Positions 31,110 to 39,979 of a DNA stretch of 64,000 bases are shown in pieces. The position numbers were made by a program, and so were the translations under genes. Positions within the stretch are counted from its first letter, which is position 1, and each line of letters opens with the position of its first letter. The stretch is from assembly GCF_034119865.1 (NCBI RefSeq), contig NZ_CP139421.1, positions 2,666,001 to 2,730,000 of the forward strand. The letters run 5' to 3'. The stretch is from Algoriphagus sp. NG3. Its GTDB lineage: Bacteria > Bacteroidota > Bacteroidia > Cytophagales > Cyclobacteriaceae. Under the pieces are notes generated by a model that had not been told where the DNA came from, searched no databases, and was given only the letters and a program-made list of their open reading frames with translations.

Positions 31110-31296
31110 GTTTTGGGTCAATGTTACTGACAAGTGTGATGTGAATAGCTGATTATCTTATATTTCACATTCATATTGCTAAAAATAGTAATTAATGGAT
31201 TGATAGCAAATCACATCGAGCGGTCAAGTTGTGATCGCCTGTCATTTCGAGACTTTACATTTGGTTGCCAACCGCACAAACCGTTAAAATCCACCC

Positions 31297-33360
31297 TTAC
31301 ATTAATCCCTGCTCTTCCAAACGGGCTCTGGTTTCAGTATTATGGCGCCAGAATTTCTCTTCTACACCTTCCCATATTTCCTTGAACTCAGGATGGTTTT
31401 TGAGCTTGTCTGCCATAGGATCTTTATTCAAAAATAAGATTATCCAATACTGGATGTTATCCTCTTTGCCAAACAGTCGAAAATGTTCCAGTGCTTTTTT
31501 AAAATCGCCTTCATGGGCATAGTACATAGTCAAGCCCAGGTTTTTGTAGATTGTCTGATCCCTATCCAGGTAGTCTCTATAGCTTTCGATGAATTTCCGG
31601 CCCTCCCCCATTTTGCCGACTTGCTCATATACCACACCGATAAGCATATTTTCGTGTACATACACATTCAGGTTATTCTGCTCCCTGAACCTGTTGAACC
31701 GCTCATAATAGTAATAGGCAGAATCGTAGTCTCTTAGGTAATAGCTGACTTTACCCAGATCCTGGAGAATATCAAAGCGGGAGGTATCTTTGTCAAATTC
31801 GATTTTCAATAATTGCCGGGTATGCCCCAAATCAGAATCTTGGGCATAGCTGATAAAGGCTTTGACATAACGGGAATACAAGTTTCCCGAGAAATAATCC
31901 AGTGATTTGTCAATGTAATGACTGGATTCCTCCACAAAACCTGTTTGGATCAAGGCATTGCCCAATCTTAAATAAAAGTAACTGGTAGCCACAGAATCAC
32001 TAGATCCAGCATCTAGCTGTACTCCTTTTAGGGCATACTCCAAGTACTTTTCGGTATCGGGAAGGTGATTGGCATAAAAGTCAGCAAGCAGTCCGATGAT
32101 CAAAGAAGAATTGGGTCTGTATTCCAATCCTTTTTCAAGAAACGGCAAGGCCTGACTATATTCCTTTTTCAGAAGGTAATACATGGCTTTGGCAATGAGG
32201 CTTTCTCCTAAGGAAGGATCGTACAGCATAGCGTTGTCCGCATAGGCTCCCAACTGATCTAGATGGGCTTTTTCGGCTCTGAATATATCATAGTAATAAA
32301 ATGCCATTCCGGCACAGGCATAGGCTAAGGCAAATTTGTTGTCTTCTTGGATTGCTTCTTCAAAAAACCGCACGGATTCCAGCAAATTTCCATCTCCTCC
32401 TTTATTCAACAGTTCCAATCCCTTCATAAAGGAGTCATAGGCTTTTAGATTGTCTGTAGGTTCCTTTTCAATCCTGGATTTCTCTTCAGGAGTGATGACC
32501 GCCTGGATTTCTTTGGCTATATCTTTGGATATTTCCTGTTGCAGGGCAAAAATATCACTCACCTCTCTCCTATACTGCTTACTCCAAAGATGGCGATCCT
32601 TAGTGCCATCAATTAACTGGATATTCAAGACTATTTTATCTCCAACTTTCTGTCCGCTTCCCTCCACCAAATAATTGACATTCAACTCATCAGCCATCTC
32701 CGGGATGGATTTATTGCTCCCCCTATACTTTTCAGCGGAAGTCCTGCTCAGTACTCTGAGGTCTTTGATCTTCTGCAGATTATTCAGCGTGGCCTCCATC
32801 AGCCCGTTGATAAGGTAAACATTGGAGGAATCTGCACTGTCATTTTTGAAAGGCAGTACTACGATGGACTTTTCCCTTGTGAGTTTTTCGGCAAAATAAT
32901 CCCGGCTCATCCAGATTGCCCCCATCACCACCAACAGGACAATCCCAAGCGATGCCAGGATCCATTTCCGGCTAGCCTGGTTGACAACTGGCTTTCCTTG
33001 ACCTTCCTCTACCACAGATTCAGGGTGTTTGCCTACTTCACCGGGAGGATAACCGTAGAACTCCCGGAAGCATTTGATAAAATAAGAAGGACTGTTGAAG
33101 CCTACTTGATGAGAAACCTCAGAGACGTTTCCAGAACCATTACGAAGAAGTTCCATTGCCCGCTCCAGACGGAGCTGATTGATAAATTGGCTGACTGAAA
33201 GATTGGTAATCTTCTTCACTTTCCTCAGCAGATTGGATCTACTCATATTCATTTCCCCTGCCAACTCAGCCACCCCAAAATCTTCCTCAGCGATATGCAA
33301 CCGAATCTGAGCTATCAACTGATTCAAAAACTCTTTCTCCTGAGGAGTTAATTCGGGCAT
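31297..33360 (-). CDS. AraC-type transcription regulator with FlgO-like and TPR sensor regions
   Basis: 687 residues from the ATG at 33360 (a TTG at 33372 is the alternative). An AraC helix-turn-helix domain occupies ~10-110 (FGVAELAGEMNMSRSNLLRKVKKITNLSVSQFINQLRLERAMELLRNG, VGFNSPSYFIKCFREFYGYPPGE). A single membrane span follows (WILASLGIVLLVVMGAIWM). Then comes a TolB/FlgO-like domain (SIVVLPFKNDSADSSNVYLINGLMEATLNNL, IDGTKDRHLWSKQYRREVSDIFALQQEI) and about eight TPR-like helical pairs to the end. With DNA-binding head inside and long sensor outside it is a one-component membrane regulator. It lies 190 bp upstream of the sigma factor in the same direction and is a second candidate regulator of the locus. 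Confidence 0.92.
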   Translation of the reverse strand: MPELTPQEKEFLNQLIAQIRLHIAEEDFGVAELAGEMNMSRSNLLRKVKKITNLSVSQFINQLRLERAMELLRNGSGNVSEVSHQVGFNSPSYFIKCFREFYGYPPGEVGKHPESVVEEGQGKPVVNQASRKWILASLGIVLLVVMGAIWMSRDYFAEKLTREKSIVVLPFKNDSADSSNVYLINGLMEATLNNLQKIKDLRVLSRTSAEKYRGSNKSIPEMADELNVNYLVEGSGQKVGDKIVLNIQLIDGTKDRHLWSKQYRREVSDIFALQQEISKDIAKEIQAVITPEEKSRIEKEPTDNLKAYDSFMKGLELLNKGGDGNLLESVRFFEEAIQEDNKFALAYACAGMAFYYYDIFRAEKAHLDQLGAYADNAMLYDPSLGESLIAKAMYYLLKKEYSQALPFLEKGLEYRPNSSLIIGLLADFYANHLPDTEKYLEYALKGVQLDAGSSDSVATSYFYLRLGNALIQTGFVEESSHYIDKSLDYFSGNLYSRYVKAFISYAQDSDLGHTRQLLKIEFDKDTSRFDILQDLGKVSYYLRDYDSAYYYYERFNRFREQNNLNVYVHENMLIGVVYEQVGKMGEGRKFIESYRDYLDRDQTIYKNLGLTMYYAHEGDFKKALEHFRLFGKEDNIQYWIILFLNKDPMADKLKNHPEFKEIWEGVEEKFWRHNTETRARLEEQGLM

Positions 33361-33575
33361 ATTGTCAATCAATTACAAATTTCTATAAGGATTTAGCAAA
33401 TCTTTTAAAAGCACTGTTTAAGCATTGAATGTAGGAGTTTTGCGCCATTTTTTATAGACCTGCGTCATAATTGCTATGCATAGGATAAATACTTATGATT
33501 TTGGAAGCATGGCTGTTTAGTATGACACTAGCCAGTGGTTTTACTTTGTGACATTCACATAAAAACAAATTTACT

Positions 33576-34130
33576 ATGCAAAAACATGTATTTCAATTAC
33601 TGAATTTCGCCATGCTTACTATGGCAATTCTCACATTAATGTCATGCGGTACCTCTTCTTCCAAAAAAGAAGGCGCTCCTGACATAGACCTGCACACAGC
33701 AGTGATTACCGATAATACGGAAGCCGTAAAACATCATATCGCTGCCGGAAGTAACCTAAATGAAAAAGACCCTTTTGGCGGTTCCAGTCCATTGATCACA
33801 GCGGCCATCTTCGGAAAAAAAGACATGGCCGTTTTGCTCTTGGATGCTGGAGCAGACATCAACTTCCAAAACAATGACGGATCCACCGCACTTATTTCCG
33901 CGGCATTTTTTGGACGACCGGAAATAGTCAGACTATTACTGGATAAGAATGCGGACAAAACGATCAAAAACAAATACGGCACCACAGCTTATGACAATGT
34001 ATCCGCTCCATTTGCAGAGGTCAAAGAAGTATATGATATCATGGGTGGAATGCTGGAACCTATGGGCCTCAAACTTGACTATGCATATCTGGAAAAAATC
34101 AGGCCGGAAATCGCAAAAATGTTAAGCTGA
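33576..34130 (+). CDS. Ankyrin-repeat lipoprotein
   Basis: 184 residues; lipoprotein signal with C24 (LTLMSC). Three to four ankyrin repeats follow (DLHTAVITDNTEAVKHHIAAGSNLNEKD, SPLITAAIFGKKDMAVLLLDAGADINFQ, TALISAAFFGRPEIVRLLLDKNADKTIKN). Ankyrin repeats mediate protein binding; the partner is unknown. It is divergent from the AraC-type regulator and is followed 4 bp later by the acyltransferase gene, so the two are co-transcribed. Confidence 0.9.
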   Translation: MQKHVFQLLNFAMLTMAILTLMSCGTSSSKKEGAPDIDLHTAVITDNTEAVKHHIAAGSNLNEKDPFGGSSPLITAAIFGKKDMAVLLLDAGADINFQNNDGSTALISAAFFGRPEIVRLLLDKNADKTIKNKYGTTAYDNVSAPFAEVKEVYDIMGGMLEPMGLKLDYAYLEKIRPEIAKMLS

Positions 34131-34134
34131 TCCA

Positions 34135-35196
34135 ATGAAAAAACTTAGGCATATGTCCAGCAGACGATATGATATTGATTGGTTAAGGGTGATTGCCATC
34201 GGCCTGCTTCTGATCTATCATGTTGCCATAGGGTTTCAGTCCTGGGGCAGAATGATCGGTTTTATTACCTCAGAAGAACCTTGGGCTGCCTTGTGGTGGC
34301 CCATGGCTCTTCTGAATATCTGGAGAATTCCTTTCCTGTTTTTTGTCTCTGGAATGGGGGTTTATTTCGCCATGCGCTCCCGTACCTGGAAGCAATTGAT
34401 ATGGGAAAGAACCAGAAGAATCCTGTTGCCCTTTGTTTTTGGCATGTTCGCAATAGTTCCGCTACATCTCCTGATCTGGCGTTTGTACTATGGGATGGAA
34501 CTGAAATACTCCTGGGCTCCGGGTCATTTATGGTTTTTAGGAAATATCTTTTGTTATGTTGTCCTTTTGTGCCCTCTCTTTTACCTGATAAGGAAAAATG
34601 AATCTGGCAGGTTTATATCTTGGATTAAACAAGTTCTTGGTAAACCTTGGGGGCTTTTGCTGGTGTTAGGGGCTTTTATAGCCGAGGCTATTGTGGTAAA
34701 GCCCCTGCCTTTTGAGCTCTATGCGATGACCTGGCATGGGTTTGTTTTGGGGTTATTGGCATTCTTTTTCGGCTTTTGCTTCGTACTCAGCGGAGATCCA
34801 TTCTGGAAGATGATCCAAAGGTTTCGATGGATTTTACTCATAGCAGGAGTTTTTCTGTTTGGAGTTAGAGTAAGCCAGTTTGCCAGCTTCCCTCCTGCTT
34901 ATTTATTGGCCATTGAATCCTTTTCTTGGATTTTGACTGTGTTCGCTTTTGGCAGTCTTTACCTCAAAGGTCCAAGTAGCGCGCTATCCTATCTGAGTCA
35001 GGCGGCATACCCTGTCTATATTCTTCATATGCTGTTCCTGTATCTAGGATCTATGTGGATATTCCCTATGGCTATTCCCGTTCAACTGCAATTTGTGTTG
35101 GTAGTCTTGGTTACGTTTGGGGGAAGTTTTGGCATATTTGAGTTGATCCGAAGGGTATCTTTTTTAAAGCCTCTCTTTGGATTGAAGTCAAGATAA
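34135..35196 (+). CDS. Acyltransferase family 3 membrane protein
   Basis: 353 residues, about ten hydrophobic segments. The N-terminus YDIDWLRVIAIGLLLIYHVAIGF carries the family Arg and the catalytic-type His (LIYHV). IPFLFFVSGMGVYFAMRSR and ERTRRILLPFVFGMF are also family-typical, as is GHLWFLGNIFCYV. Acyltransferase-3 proteins move acyl groups (acetyl, succinyl) onto extracellular glycans or lipids; the MdoC/OpgC branch looks closest. The substrate is unknown. Confidence 0.9.
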   Translation: MKKLRHMSSRRYDIDWLRVIAIGLLLIYHVAIGFQSWGRMIGFITSEEPWAALWWPMALLNIWRIPFLFFVSGMGVYFAMRSRTWKQLIWERTRRILLPFVFGMFAIVPLHLLIWRLYYGMELKYSWAPGHLWFLGNIFCYVVLLCPLFYLIRKNESGRFISWIKQVLGKPWGLLLVLGAFIAEAIVVKPLPFELYAMTWHGFVLGLLAFFFGFCFVLSGDPFWKMIQRFRWILLIAGVFLFGVRVSQFASFPPAYLLAIESFSWILTVFAFGSLYLKGPSSALSYLSQAAYPVYILHMLFLYLGSMWIFPMAIPVQLQFVLVVLVTFGGSFGIFELIRRVSFLKPLFGLKSR

Positions 35197-35354
35197 ACCA
35201 TATGTTAGCTAGAGTCGCTGGATTATGACCCTGATTCTTGCCAGTCAGGCGATTCAACGGCCGAAATATTGACTTGAAGTGATGGGACTAGCAAACTTGA
35301 AGGGACTATTACTCTGCCTGAAATTAATTTCAGTAAAGGATACGGATTTGATGG

Positions 35355-35510
35355 TCAATCAGAAAACTCCAAAGCCACCTGATCCAGATCAAAGGACTTT
35401 TCTTCCAGACCATATGCCTTGTATACCTCATTCAGAAATCTCACCAGTGAATACCCAACCTCTTTGCCCAGGTTACATGTGACGGCGTTGCCGATTTGCT
35501 TGTCCCCAAT
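35355..35510 (-). pseudogene. C-terminal relic of a cytosine-C5 DNA methyltransferase
   Basis: A 51-residue in-frame piece reads IGDKQIGNAVTCNLGKEVGY onward to a natural stop at 35355 (ALEFSD). QIGNAV is motif X, close to the C-terminus in C5-cytosine methyltransferases. Directly upstream in frame is a TAA (35511-35513), and nothing further of the enzyme was recognised before the Vsr gene. It appears to be what is left of the methyltransferase that normally accompanies a Vsr nuclease. Confidence 0.65.
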
Positions 35511-35667
35511 TTAATTAAAGGGAAAGCCATATATAATAAATGGGATCAGGCTAATATGGCAAATCATTCAATTCCATACTGGATATGCGGAGTTGGGCGA
35601 AAGATTGGGACTTTTATTGGAATGTATCAAAGTCACATTCCAATTGATAATAGGAAGAGTAGATGGT

Positions 35668-36144
35668 TTATTTATTGTATTGGTCAAAATAAAACAACAC
35701 ATTTCCGAGGATAGTACCGAGTTCTTTTTTCACCTCAAAATCCCAAAACCTCAAAACAGTCCAGCTTTTTCTGCGGTAATAAGCATTGATCTCCCGGTCC
35801 CGCTCCATATTCCGCTCGATCTTGGCGATCCAGAATTCCCGGTTGGATTTGATGGTTTGCTTTCTGTGCTCCCAGTCGTACCCATGCCAGAATGACCCAT
35901 CCACGAAGATGACGAGTTTGTATTTCTTCAGGCTGATATCGGGTTTGCCGGGGAGCGGCTTCTTTGGGGATTTGTATCGGATGCCTGCATGCCACAGCGC
36001 TCTCTTAAGCAGTTTTTCAGGTTTGGTGTTTTTACCCTTGATCTTGGACATATTGAAGGATTGGGCTTTGGTGGTGTAGAAGCCGTTCTCTTCGCAGAAC
36101 CGGGGGACTGCTGTCTTAGGTCTTATGTAAGGAATGTTTTTCAA
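35668..36144 (-). CDS. vsr: Very short patch repair (Vsr) endonuclease
   Basis: 158 residues. Family features are FNMSKIKGKNTKPEKLLKRALW, PLPGKPDISLKKYKLVIFVDG with the active-site Asp in GKPDI, FWHGYDW, and FWIAKIERNMERDREINAYYRRKSWTVLRFWDFEV. Vsr nicks T:G mismatches left by deamination of 5-methylcytosine. The zinc-binding Cys residues of E. coli Vsr are not present here, which I recall as usual for the FWHGY..W subfamily. The frame has a TTG start at 36144; an internal ATG at 36051 would remove the conserved FYTTKAQS lead. Its methyltransferase partner survives only as a fragment downstream, so its present function is uncertain. Confidence 0.88.
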   Translation of the reverse strand: MKNIPYIRPKTAVPRFCEENGFYTTKAQSFNMSKIKGKNTKPEKLLKRALWHAGIRYKSPKKPLPGKPDISLKKYKLVIFVDGSFWHGYDWEHRKQTIKSNREFWIAKIERNMERDREINAYYRRKSWTVLRFWDFEVKKELGTILGNVLFYFDQYNK

Positions 36145-36331
36145 CGTGTTAAGGCAATGGGCAGATTAGTTTGTCTTGTAGTTTTTGTTCGTAATTGAGG
36201 GGTAATGGTTGTCCCTTTTCAGGATAATTTTAAGGATGATTATGCTTTCAGGGTCTTTTAACTCCTTCCGATAGCTTTGAGGTGTTTTTTCTCCCTCCAT
36301 TTGCCTTGACGCAATGGGGATAGAGCGTTAA

Positions 36332-36427
36332 TAAGGGCATGCTGAAAAACGCCAGTAATAGATTCAAAAGCTATCATTATAAATGATTAGCCTATTTTTC
36401 ATGCGAGCGGTTTTTCAGCAAGCCTTA
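36332..36427. mobile_element. 96-bp MITE-like inverted-repeat element
   Basis: TAAGGGCATGCTGAAAAAC (36332-36350) matches the complement of 36410-36427 (TAAGGCTTGCTGAAAAAC), leaving a 59-bp interior without coding content. The rest of the gap 36145-36498 shows nothing else recognisable. Confidence 0.6.
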
Positions 36428-36498
36428 GTAAAATGTCCGGTAGCGCCGAGCGTAAAAGATAAATACGCTGCGGTGTATTAATCTAGCTAACTTCAAAT

Positions 36499-36942
36499 TT
36501 ACTTTTTGAAATGGATGTAATCAGAGCTAATAGGTTCCAGTCCGTTTTTACGCATGAGCATGGCAATCTGTCCACGGTGATAGGTGGAATGATTGACCAG
36601 ATGTATCAATACATCCAGAACCCTACTTTCAAAGCTTACCCCAGAGAAATTGCTATATGAAATCACCTCATCCAGCTCTCTGCTGGCCAGCACCTTTTTG
36701 ATTTCCTCATTGAGCAGTTCATTTCTCTCTGAAAAGGAATCAATCGGAAAGTCATCCCAGGGCTTTATCTGAGGTTTGTTCTGATTGATCCTGTCTATCC
36801 AGACTTGCTGGGCATTTAAGATATGGTTGGCAAGCCTGACGATCTCAGTGTCCAGCTGATAATCATAAGACTTAAACCGCTTATCCAATTCTTTATTAAT
36901 CTGATAATTGTATTCAAAAAAACCCTTTAAAAATCCCTTCAT
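36499..36942 (-). CDS. DinB/YfiT-like four-helix metalloenzyme-fold protein
   Basis: 147 residues. The pattern of a first metal-site His (LANHILNAQQVWIDRI) and the closing HLVNHSTYHRGQIAMLMRKNG with two more His is the DinB superfamily signature. Such proteins are often thiol-dependent transferases, but the activity of this one is unknown. It is a single gene. Confidence 0.88.
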   Translation of the reverse strand: MKGFLKGFFEYNYQINKELDKRFKSYDYQLDTEIVRLANHILNAQQVWIDRINQNKPQIKPWDDFPIDSFSERNELLNEEIKKVLASRELDEVISYSNFSGVSFESRVLDVLIHLVNHSTYHRGQIAMLMRKNGLEPISSDYIHFKK

Positions 36943-37106
36943 CTGTTTGTTTTTTTGTTCTTAATGGTCACTTGCAGGAGATCTCGTATCAAAGATAATC
37001 ATTCCTCCATGTGATCCGTATAGCGGGTGATTATTGAGCTACCAAAGACCAACGCCGTGTTGTCAGCGTCGATCCGTTCAAATAATCATGATACTTTAAG
37101 TATTCC

Positions 37107-38429
37107 TTATTTGCTCTGAAGTCTTTCTGGTGTGAGTGGGGTCATATTGACCAAGGTGTTTTCGCCGTCCAAATCTTTATGCAGCTCAAAGGAATCGTAA
37201 AGTTCGCCAGTAGCTGTGTAGGTTTTAAAGCGGAGTACATTCTCCTTGACTTGTATCCACTGGTAGGTCTGGGTACCATACGCCTTTCGATCCATCCAGT
37301 CATCAGCTTTGACTTCGTACATCTTTGGCCCAGCCACAGAGACTACATAGACAGTACCTTTCTTGTAATCCATTTTTCCATTTTCCTCAAATGCCCTACC
37401 GCGTGCATAGGCATGGTCGTGCCCCTGAATCGCAAGATCTACTTTGAATTCCTGTAAAATAGGCCGGATGTAGTCGATCATCTTATCATGGTATCGATCT
37501 GGAGCAGTAGCATACACGGGATAATGAAATGTGATCACTGTCCATTTTCGAGGATTTTTACTGAGAATATCTCTCAGCCAAACCATCTGGGCTTCCCTAT
37601 AACTTACTGATTCATCGATCTGCTCTCCGTCCAGAGAGATGATTTTGAGCTCTGGATAATTCACCTCATACGTAGTTTCCTCCAGACCTTTTGGCCCATT
37701 TGTAGGAAGGTTAAACTGCGCATTCCAATGGGGGGTAAGCGTTGCAGGGTTCTTGGAAAATTCATGATTCCCAGGAGTCATCATAGAAGGAATGGAAGCA
37801 TGGATCCATTGTCCCGCTTCGAACCATCCGCCCCACTCAAAATCCGAACTTTCATGATTGATAAGATCACCGGCATAAACGGTAAAATCCATTTTGGGCA
37901 GGTTGATGATTGCTTCGCGCATAACCCTACTGAACATTGACACCACTTCGTTTTGGGCATCACCAAAATAAAGAAAGTTAACTTCATGGTCATTTTCAGG
38001 AATGGTAAACTGAAACCATTCACTCCAAAAATCCCCACCTCCTACCCTATACACGTAGCTGCGCCCCGCCTTGAGACCGTCCAATTTCACCTGATGGTAA
38101 TTTGCATGTATTGTAGGCTCCTCATTTTGCTGAGAAATGAGGGTTTCTGTGGCGGCTTGACGGGACTGGACGTGATCCCGGAACTCAGGACCTGCAGTAG
38201 CTATCGTAAATTCCACATGGGATACGGTTACAGTGGTATCAGTTCTCCAGTTCACACCTAATTCTTCCAGAGGGTTTTCAGAAAGATTTAGGATAATCCG
38301 GTCAGGTTTCGGGCTTGGAAGTAAATGAAAATTAGGCTCTACCGGAGAACTACTCTGCGAAAAGACATGCATCGGGCAGATAAAGTAAATCACTAAAACC
38401 AAACTTCTGACCACAAACAATCTACTCAT
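37107..38429 (-). CDS. Secreted purple-acid-phosphatase-like metallophosphoesterase
   Basis: 440 residues from the ATG at 38429 (a TTG two codons upstream is possible). After a signal peptide (YFICPMHVFSQ), residues ~35-145 form a fibronectin-like purple acid phosphatase N-domain. The catalytic domain shows NFLYFGDAQ, FTVYAGDLINHE, MTPGNHEF, VITFHYPVYA and IQGHDHAYARGRAFE, the full set of metal ligands. It should be an exported phosphatase or phosphodiesterase. Since fungal mannans carry phosphodiester-linked mannose, a role in the neighbouring mannan loci is possible, but that is inference. Confidence 0.9.
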   Translation of the reverse strand: MSRLFVVRSLVLVIYFICPMHVFSQSSSPVEPNFHLLPSPKPDRIILNLSENPLEELGVNWRTDTTVTVSHVEFTIATAGPEFRDHVQSRQAATETLISQQNEEPTIHANYHQVKLDGLKAGRSYVYRVGGGDFWSEWFQFTIPENDHEVNFLYFGDAQNEVVSMFSRVMREAIINLPKMDFTVYAGDLINHESSDFEWGGWFEAGQWIHASIPSMMTPGNHEFSKNPATLTPHWNAQFNLPTNGPKGLEETTYEVNYPELKIISLDGEQIDESVSYREAQMVWLRDILSKNPRKWTVITFHYPVYATAPDRYHDKMIDYIRPILQEFKVDLAIQGHDHAYARGRAFEENGKMDYKKGTVYVVSVAGPKMYEVKADDWMDRKAYGTQTYQWIQVKENVLRFKTYTATGELYDSFELHKDLDGENTLVNMTPLTPERLQSK

Positions 38430-38517
38430 TATCAAAATATTATATTAATTAAGTTTTTATTTAGCTTTGAGTATAATTTTTCAGAAAAGCTTTTTACATA
38501 ATGAATACTTTGATTGA

Positions 38518-38560
38518 TTGATTTCAGACTATGGATGTATGTAACATTATCTGAAATCAA
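38518..38560. promoter_or_regulatory. 11-bp perfect inverted repeat upstream of the phosphatase gene
   Basis: TTGATTTCAGA (38518-38528) and TCTGAAATCAA (38550-38560) are exact complements separated by 21 bases, 89-131 bp upstream of the phosphatase start. No U-run follows on the minus strand, so an operator or leader hairpin is more likely than a terminator. Confidence 0.5.
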
Positions 38561-38759
38561 GCCTGACTAAGGTTTATAGGTATGACTCCAATTGGCTTAT
38601 AGAGTTTTGAAAATCAGCATCTACAAAAAAGAAATGAAGGTAATCGGTCTTACAACCATGGTCACCCGGAGCAGCTTGCCTCGCCGGTGGGGAGAGTCGA
38701 AATATCGTCAACTCCGCTTACTCGGACTGACACAGCATTTGCTCACTTGTTTAAGTATC

Positions 38760-39506
38760 TTAAAACTCCCGCTTCAAATCGATGTCATAGGAGAAAAAAT
38801 CCGTAGCGTAATAGACCACGTTATACTCGACGGGCTTTTCTCCCTGATCCAGGACTAATCTTTCTCGCTTCAGCACCGGGTCACCTTTTTTGATATCCAG
38901 TGCCTTGGCAATAGTACTAGAGGCGGCTACCGCTTTGAGCTTTTCTTTTGAGGTCGCCACCACGATATGAAACTCTCGCTCCAGCATTTCATAGAGTGGC
39001 TGATAGAAGTCCTCCTTTCCCGTAAGACCTATCCTGGGATGAAAAAATGAAATGCTATAGAGGTACTTGGCATCTTTGCCCCCCCTTACCCGTTCCATAC
39101 AACATACTTCTGAATCAGGTGTAATATTCAGGGCTTTTGAGATTCTCTCTTCAGGAAGTTCAAAACCAACTTTCACAGAATATTCCACTACCTCAATCCC
39201 CTTGTTCTTCATTTCCTTGGTAAAGGAGATCCATTGATCCAGCCGCGTGGAGATATTCTGGCTGATGACTTTGGAGCCTACTCCTCTTTTCCTTTCCACC
39301 AATCCTTCCTGTACCAGCTTGTCGATAGCTTGCCGGACGGTGTTTCTAGATATCCCAAACCGCTTGGCCAAATTTTCTTCCTTAGGCAAAAAGGATTCTC
39401 CTGATGCATATTCCTTTATTCGTATAAGTTCTCTTAGGTATTTTTCTACCTGCACATGATAAGGAATAGAGCTTTTGAGGTCTATTCTGAAATCTTTTAC
39501 CTGCAT
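38760..39506 (-). CDS. GntR/HutC-family transcription regulator with UTRA domain
   Basis: 248 residues. The winged HTH is at ~12-78 (YHVQVEKYLRELIRIKEYASGESFLPKEENLAKRFGISRNTVRQAIDKLVQEGLVERKRGVGSKV). The UTRA ligand-binding domain follows (~95-245; SEVCCMERVRGGKDAKYLYSISFF, VLKRERLVLDQGEKPVEYNVVYYATDFF). HutC-type regulators usually sense a sugar phosphate or related small molecule. It lies between the phosphatase and the MFS/ROK/GH genes on the same strand and is a likely local regulator of mannose catabolism. Confidence 0.93.
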   Translation of the reverse strand: MQVKDFRIDLKSSIPYHVQVEKYLRELIRIKEYASGESFLPKEENLAKRFGISRNTVRQAIDKLVQEGLVERKRGVGSKVISQNISTRLDQWISFTKEMKNKGIEVVEYSVKVGFELPEERISKALNITPDSEVCCMERVRGGKDAKYLYSISFFHPRIGLTGKEDFYQPLYEMLEREFHIVVATSKEKLKAVAASSTIAKALDIKKGDPVLKRERLVLDQGEKPVEYNVVYYATDFFSYDIDLKREF

Positions 39507-39979
39507 GGGTTCACTTTATTATTATTCAACATGGATATACGGAATGATGCCAGTAGCCGTAATTTCTTTGTTCAGCCGGACAGAAGACCGAAGACGGGTG
39601 ACCGAAGCGGCCTAAATGCTAGTTAGCCTCATTACTGGTATAAAAGCGGATATACATATTATTCAAAGTAAGGATCACCAGACTTATGCCCAAGATCATA
39701 TAATACTTCTTCTGAGACACAATAATACAGTAAATTATGATGAGTTTTTAGCATCAAAAAACATCAGGAAATATCAAATCCATAATACAATTCTTACACA
39801 TTATGATTTTTTTTCCCCAAGCATACATAAAACGATCCATAACCCTAAATTATCCAGCCCCCCAAGTGGCTCCAAAACCTCAACTCAAAGATATCAGGAT
39901 GCTAAAAGGCACTACCGATACATGCATCAAACGGATACACCATCAGCTGAATAATAACTTTTTCATATACTTGACCTAG
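39507..39979. other. Intergenic region between the GntR gene and the MFS gene
   Basis: About 470 bp. Around 39580-39612 there is an imperfect run of GACCGAA-like heptads. A plus-strand frame at 39616-39954 shows no recognisable protein content. The GntR promoter and possible operator sites should lie here, but I could not identify them. Confidence 0.45.

Noticed and set aside
35496..35714. 72-codon plus-strand frame next to the methyltransferase stub
   Set aside because: It overlaps the vsr end and the stub; no family was recognised, although a relic of another gene cannot be excluded.
39616..39954. 112-codon plus-strand frame upstream of the MFS gene's end
   Set aside because: Composition and product look random; no ribosome site or context.
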